Notes under the pieces: generated by a model | What the model was told of the DNA's origin: nothing | Databases searched by the model: none | The model's input: the letters and a program-made list of their open reading frames with translations, nothing else | Source of the DNA: Ponticaulis koreensis DSM 19734 | GTDB lineage: Bacteria > Pseudomonadota > Alphaproteobacteria > Caulobacterales > Hyphomonadaceae | DNA: 64,000 nt | Assembly (NCBI RefSeq): GCF_000420665.1 | Contig: NZ_ATVJ01000001.1 | Location: 1,178,001 to 1,242,000, forward strand | Direction of reading: 5' to 3' | Shown here: positions 60,589 through 64,000 of the stretch, piece by piece | Layout: each line of letters opens with the position of its first letter | How positions within the stretch are numbered: position 1 is the first letter of the stretch | Translations under genes and position numbers: made by a program

Positions 60589-61404
60589 TTAGCGGAGCTC
60601 TACAGCCCTGTTATACGCGGCCTGCGTCGTGTCCGCGAATAGTTGGCGAAGCGTATCCTCACGCATCAACTGTTCGAGACCGGCTTGTGTTGTGCCGTTT
60701 TTGCTGGTGACGGACTTGCGAAGATCTTCCAGCGTTTTTTCGCTTTGTTCGGCCATGGCCGCCGTGCCGAGCACTGTGCCGATGGCCAGCATGCGCGCAT
60801 CTTCTTCTTCAAAACCGAGATCCATCGCTGCCATCGCAAACAGGCGAAGCACTTCAAAGAAATAACCCGGCCCGGAACCCGCAATAGCGGTGAAACGGTC
60901 GATCTTGTCTTCCTCATCGAGCCAGATAAACTTGCCGTTATTCGTCGCCATGGCATCGATGACGGCCTTATCGGCGTCACTGCACTTGTCGTTTCCGTAA
61001 AGCGCAGACAGGCCGAGCTTTACGGAAGCTGGCATGTTCGGCATCATGCGGGCAATCGGCCGTTCACCGAGATAAGACTGCAGCGTGTTCATCGATGTGC
61101 CTGCAGCAATGGACAGAACAAGGCAATCCGTACGCATGAGATGCGGGGCATTCTTGATAACATCTTCGATAAGCTGGGGCTTCACTGCGATGACGATCAG
61201 ATCGAAATCGCTGTCCTTTACATCTTCAGCAGAGCCGTAAACCGTCACATCGTCGGCAATGACAGGTTTGGCGGGGTCAACAACAGTGAACTCGATGTTT
61301 TCGACTTCATTCCAGCCGGAGATCAGGGCCTGACCCATATTTCCGCAGCCGAACATGAGGGCTTTTTTAGTTTGAGTTCCGGTCGAGCCAGACAAGTCAT
61401 TCAT
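60589..61404 (-). CDS. proC: Pyrroline-5-carboxylate reductase
   Basis: 271 residues. N-terminal Rossmann motif FGCGNMGQALISGW, then VKPQLIEDVI and MPNMPASVKLG, and C-terminal domain with SGPGYFFEVLRLFAMAAMDLG and SKNGTTQAGLEQL. Last step of proline synthesis, converting P5C to proline with NAD(P)H. It heads the minus-strand unit that includes proA. Confidence 0.95.
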   Translation of the reverse strand: MNDLSGSTGTQTKKALMFGCGNMGQALISGWNEVENIEFTVVDPAKPVIADDVTVYGSAEDVKDSDFDLIVIAVKPQLIEDVIKNAPHLMRTDCLVLSIAAGTSMNTLQSYLGERPIARMMPNMPASVKLGLSALYGNDKCSDADKAVIDAMATNNGKFIWLDEEDKIDRFTAIAGSGPGYFFEVLRLFAMAAMDLGFEEEDARMLAIGTVLGTAAMAEQSEKTLEDLRKSVTSKNGTTQAGLEQLMREDTLRQLFADTTQAAYNRAVELR

Positions 61405-61618
61405 ATGGTAGTTTCCCGTTTCGCTTACAGCAGATATAGTTAGTGTACTAAGTATTCAAGGGGCGGAGGGTTCCGAAAGAAATCGGCGTGAAACCGCGAT
61501 AAATGCGGCTTAGCATATATTTCAGAGAAAGGAATGGGGAACATAGCGGGTGCTGAGGGGTTGTTTACACAAAGGACCCCCTCTAGATAGAGCCGCAAGA
61601 AACTTTGAGGAGAAAGTA

Positions 61619-62788
61619 TTGGTTGCTGAAAACCGCATCGTCGTAAAAGTCGGATCAAGCCTGCTGGTAAATGAAGAGCATCTGACCCCAAGCTATGCAT
61701 TTATTCACGGGCTGCTTGGAGACATCGCTGCACTGCGACAGGAAGGAAAAGAGGTCGTTCTGACGTCTTCCGGATCAGTCGCGCTCGGGTTGGGACTCCT
61801 TGACTTGGATCCTGCAGAGGCAGGCGTACAGGATAAGCAGGCGGCAGCAGCTGTGGGGCAGCCTTACCTTCTGAACGTTTATAAACAAGTCGCTACCGAG
61901 TACGGCTTTGATATCGCGCAGGTGCTTATCACGGCAGAAGATCTTGAGAATCGCCGTCGTTTCCTGAATACGCGCAACACAATTACACGTCTGCTCGAGC
62001 GCGGTATTCTGCCGATCGTCAACGAGAACGACACCGTCACCACCGAAGAAATTCGCGTGGGCGACAATGACCGTCTCGCAGCGAAGGTCGGGCAGATGCT
62101 CATGGCATCAAAGCTGCTCATCCTGACCAGTATTGACGGCCTTTATGACCGCAATCCGGAAGAGGAAGGTGCGCAGTTTGTGGAGAAAGTTCACGATGTT
62201 GCCGAATATCTGGAAGTTACCAAATCTACGAGTTCGCTTGGGTCCGGCGGTATGATGACCAAAATGCAGGCTGCGAACATGGCGCAGAATGCAGGCTGTG
62301 CGACGCTTATCGCAAAAGGTGAAATCGACAGCCCGATTATTGCCGTGCTGAATGGCGAGCGCCGCTATACCGAGTGCGTGGCGGAGAAAGATCCTGCGTC
62401 CAGCTGGGCAGTCTGGTTGACGGACCGTCTTAACATGGCAGGGTCAATCACTGTGCGGAACAACCCGGCACGTGACATCCGTTCCGGCGAAATTGGTGTG
62501 CGTGCGCAGGATGTTGCGTCTATTCAGGGCGATTTTGGTAAGGGCGACGTCCTTCATATTTTCGACGAGGACGGTCTTGAGGTTGCGCGTGGCCTGACGA
62601 ATTTCGGCTCACAGGAAGCGCTCATTCTGGCGCTGAACCAGGACAAAACGCCTAAAGAGCTGCTGGGCTATAAAGCCAGTGACGTGATCATCAACCAGAA
62701 GAACCTTATTCTTCTGGAAGAACGTCACCTCAACTGGGACCAGCCTGTAGACGACGTTCTGCAGGTCGATGAAGTCTCTCTCGACTAG
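61619..62788 (+). CDS. proB: Glutamate 5-kinase
   Basis: 389 residues. Starts at TTG 61619, preceded by TTTGAGGAGAAAG; the longer frame to 61550 is less likely. Kinase domain with VVKVGSSLLVNEE near the N-terminus, EVVLTSSGSVALGLGLLDL, VNENDTVTTEEIRVGDNDRL near 145, and a C-terminal PUA domain after 285 (RSGEIGVRAQDVASI, GLTNFGSQEALI). First and feedback-inhibited step of proline synthesis. Divergent from proC across a 215-bp gap. Confidence 0.95.
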   Translation: MVAENRIVVKVGSSLLVNEEHLTPSYAFIHGLLGDIAALRQEGKEVVLTSSGSVALGLGLLDLDPAEAGVQDKQAAAAVGQPYLLNVYKQVATEYGFDIAQVLITAEDLENRRRFLNTRNTITRLLERGILPIVNENDTVTTEEIRVGDNDRLAAKVGQMLMASKLLILTSIDGLYDRNPEEEGAQFVEKVHDVAEYLEVTKSTSSLGSGGMMTKMQAANMAQNAGCATLIAKGEIDSPIIAVLNGERRYTECVAEKDPASSWAVWLTDRLNMAGSITVRNNPARDIRSGEIGVRAQDVASIQGDFGKGDVLHIFDEDGLEVARGLTNFGSQEALILALNQDKTPKELLGYKASDVIINQKNLILLEERHLNWDQPVDDVLQVDEVSLD

Positions 62789-63267
62789 AATGTATCAGAG
62801 TGCTGGAGGTCGCCGATTTCAAGAATTGGCGCAACGTCCAGCGCTTCTGCATTCATCATTCCGGCAATGCGCTGCAGCGACGAGATCAGCTGCAGCCTTT
62901 CCCATTCTTCAAGCTTTGAAAACCGCTCGATAAAACCCGCCTGCAACAGGTCGGGTGCGTTTGCCATTTTCTCTTTCCCGGTCGCGGTCAGGGTCAGATA
63001 AACAACGCGTTTATCTTCATTGCTTCGTTCTCTAACAATCAGGCCTGCGGACGCGAGGCGGTCGATGATTGAGGTCACGGTCGCTTGCGAGAGGTGGACC
63101 GCTTTTGCGATCTGAGACGGCTTAGCGCGCCCCTGAAGCTCGATCTCCTTCATGACGAGGAGTTGCGGTGAAGTGAGGCCGATTTCCCGCACCATTTTTT
63201 TTGAATGCAGGTCAATGGCGCGCGTAATCTGGCGCAGCGCGATCAGGACGTCGTTTGAATTGGACAT
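62785..63267 (-). CDS. MarR-family transcriptional regulator (copy 2)
   Basis: 160 residues. MVREIGLTSPQLLVMKEIEL, AKPSQIAKAVHLSQATVTSI, wing RSNEDKRVVYLTLTATGKEK. Same length and C-terminal layout (APxLxxGxL-type end) as the regulator at 55494-55976, so they are paralogues. It converges with proB (stops overlap by 4 nt, CTAG), so it may act on genes to its left or right. Close in type to MarR regulators of osmolyte genes, though no ectoine genes are visible. Confidence 0.9.
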   Translation of the reverse strand: MSNSNDVLIALRQITRAIDLHSKKMVREIGLTSPQLLVMKEIELQGRAKPSQIAKAVHLSQATVTSIIDRLASAGLIVRERSNEDKRVVYLTLTATGKEKMANAPDLLQAGFIERFSKLEEWERLQLISSLQRIAGMMNAEALDVAPILEIGDLQHSDTF

Positions 63268-63304
63268 AAATTGAATCTAATCAAGGCGCGCTGTCATGCA
63301 AGGT

Positions 63305-63333
63305 AAAACGCCGCTCCATGACGAAGCGGCGTT
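63305..63333 (-). terminator. Hairpin downstream of the S46 peptidase gene
   Basis: AAACGCCGCT / AGCGGCGTTT, 10-bp perfect stem with a 9-nt loop, 28 bp past the stop; the T-run on the minus strand is only the arm's own Ts plus one more. Confidence 0.65.
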
Positions 63334-63360
63334 TCAGGTATCTCAAATGAGCGGGTTAGC

Positions 63361-64000
63361 TTATTCGCCGACCACGTTCATTTCTTCGATCAGATAATCC
63401 GCGCCGGACACGTAATCCATGACCCAGAGCATGTAGCGTGTATCGACATGGATCGAACGTGTTGCGCGCGGGTCAAAGTGCCAGTCGGAGTTCACTGACT
63501 CGATTGTGCCGTCGAACAGAAGACCAACCAGCTGGCCTTGTGCGTTCAGCGTCGCAGAACCGGAGTTACCACCTGTAGAGTCGAGGTCTGTCAGATAGTT
63601 GACCGGAACAGAGCCGAGGCTCTCCAGCTCGTACGGGCCGTATGTGCCGTTCTCGATGAGTTCGAGCTGTTCTGGCGGTGCGTCGAACGGTGCGATGCCG
63701 CTGTCTTTTTCCAGAATGCCTTCCAGCGTCGTGAATGGCAGGTACGCCATGCCGTCACGTGGAGAGCCGCCCAATACGGAACCGTAAGTTACGCGAAGAG
63801 TAGAGTTTGCATCCGGGTAAGTGACTTCGCCCTGAGAGCGCTGCCATGCGATGATCGCTTCCATGTAAGCAGGACGCAGAGCATTCATGCGGCCAGCTGT
63901 TTCATTGCCGCGTGCTTCCATTTCCATTTCGAACTCATAGAGCGCGATAGCCAGCTGCATGAACGGATCGTCGAGTGCTTCGAGATCTTCAACGCTTGCG
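63361..64000 (-). CDS. Peptidase S46 (DPP7/DPP11-like), C-terminal fragment
   Basis: The open frame continues through the right edge (reading A S V E D L... at 63962-64000), so about 213 C-terminal residues are visible. The catalytic serine motif LDSTGGNSGSATLN near the end, followed by LVGLLFDGTIESVNSDWHFD and HVDTRYMLWVMD, is diagnostic of S46 dipeptidyl-peptidases, which release dipeptides in the periplasm or at the surface. The signal peptide and the His and Asp of the triad are outside the window. Confidence 0.92.
   Translation of the reverse strand, partial: ASVEDLEALDDPFMQLAIALYEFEMEMEARGNETAGRMNALRPAYMEAIIAWQRSQGEVTYPDANSTLRVTYGSVLGGSPRDGMAYLPFTTLEGILEKDSGIAPFDAPPEQLELIENGTYGPYELESLGSVPVNYLTDLDSTGGNSGSATLNAQGQLVGLLFDGTIESVNSDWHFDPRATRSIHVDTRYMLWVMDYVSGADYLIEEMNVVGE

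Overview
This window reads as chromosomal DNA of a moderate-GC alphaproteobacterium of the dimorphic, Hyphomonas/Caulobacter-like type. The clues are an RcdA (DUF1465) homologue, a DUF1013 and a DUF1192 protein, a perfect CtrA-type box (TTAA-N7-TTAA), an L31 without zinc cysteines, many Tat or lipobox signal peptides, a large TonB-dependent receptor and several acyl-CoA dehydrogenases. Genus is not resolvable from sequence reading alone.

Layout. 1-6.24 kb is a defence island edge: a type I restriction-modification operon (hsdM tail, hsdS, a RhuM-family gene, hsdR, a small ORF), then an integration scar (tRNA-3'-end-like fragment, repeated TTGTTGGTA boxes, the N-terminal stub of a P4-type integrase). 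6.3-20.4 kb is mostly core: acyl-CoA dehydrogenase, tRNA-Arg(CCT), rpmE, a PAS histidine kinase with a single-domain response regulator, rcdA, DUF1697, DUF1192, quinone oxidoreductase, DUF1013 regulator, a photolyase-like protein whose two domains appear in swapped order, two GNATs, a divergent Tag-like glycosylase, a hybrid kinase, and a LysR/acyl-CoA dehydrogenase pair. 20.5-36.4 kb is a mixed region: DUF4199 + LuxR-type regulator, a protein with an in-frame 57-bp tandem repeat, a GIY-YIG gene bracketed by REP-like palindromes, mnmA, a stand-alone small RNA ligase, prpE, a heme-motif DUF3365 lipoprotein, a GmrSD-like DUF262/DUF1524 protein, a one-domain voltage-gated cation channel with an unusual filter, fasciclin, a DjlA-like protein.

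36.5-53.4 kb begins with tRNA-Leu(CAA) and msrPQ and then holds an unusual exported hydrolase cluster: an MmgE/PrpD protein with a Tat signal, followed by a tight five-gene run of carboxylesterase, serine hydrolase, M28 peptidase, serine hydrolase, carboxylesterase, nearly all with lipobox-type signals. A TonB-C-terminal-domain protein, a BCCT transporter and a TonB-dependent receptor follow. Together they look like an envelope-anchored uptake and degradation system for an ester/amide compound of unknown identity. 53.5-64 kb contains a TPR sulfotransferase, MarR regulator, secreted thermonuclease behind the CtrA box, BrkB protein, and the proline block putP-proA-proC / proB, a second MarR and the 3' part of an S46 peptidase.

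The points most worth follow-up are the permuted photolyase-like protein, the mirrored secreted hydrolase operon, the channel selectivity filter, the stand-alone RNA ligase and the REP-bracketed GIY-YIG unit.
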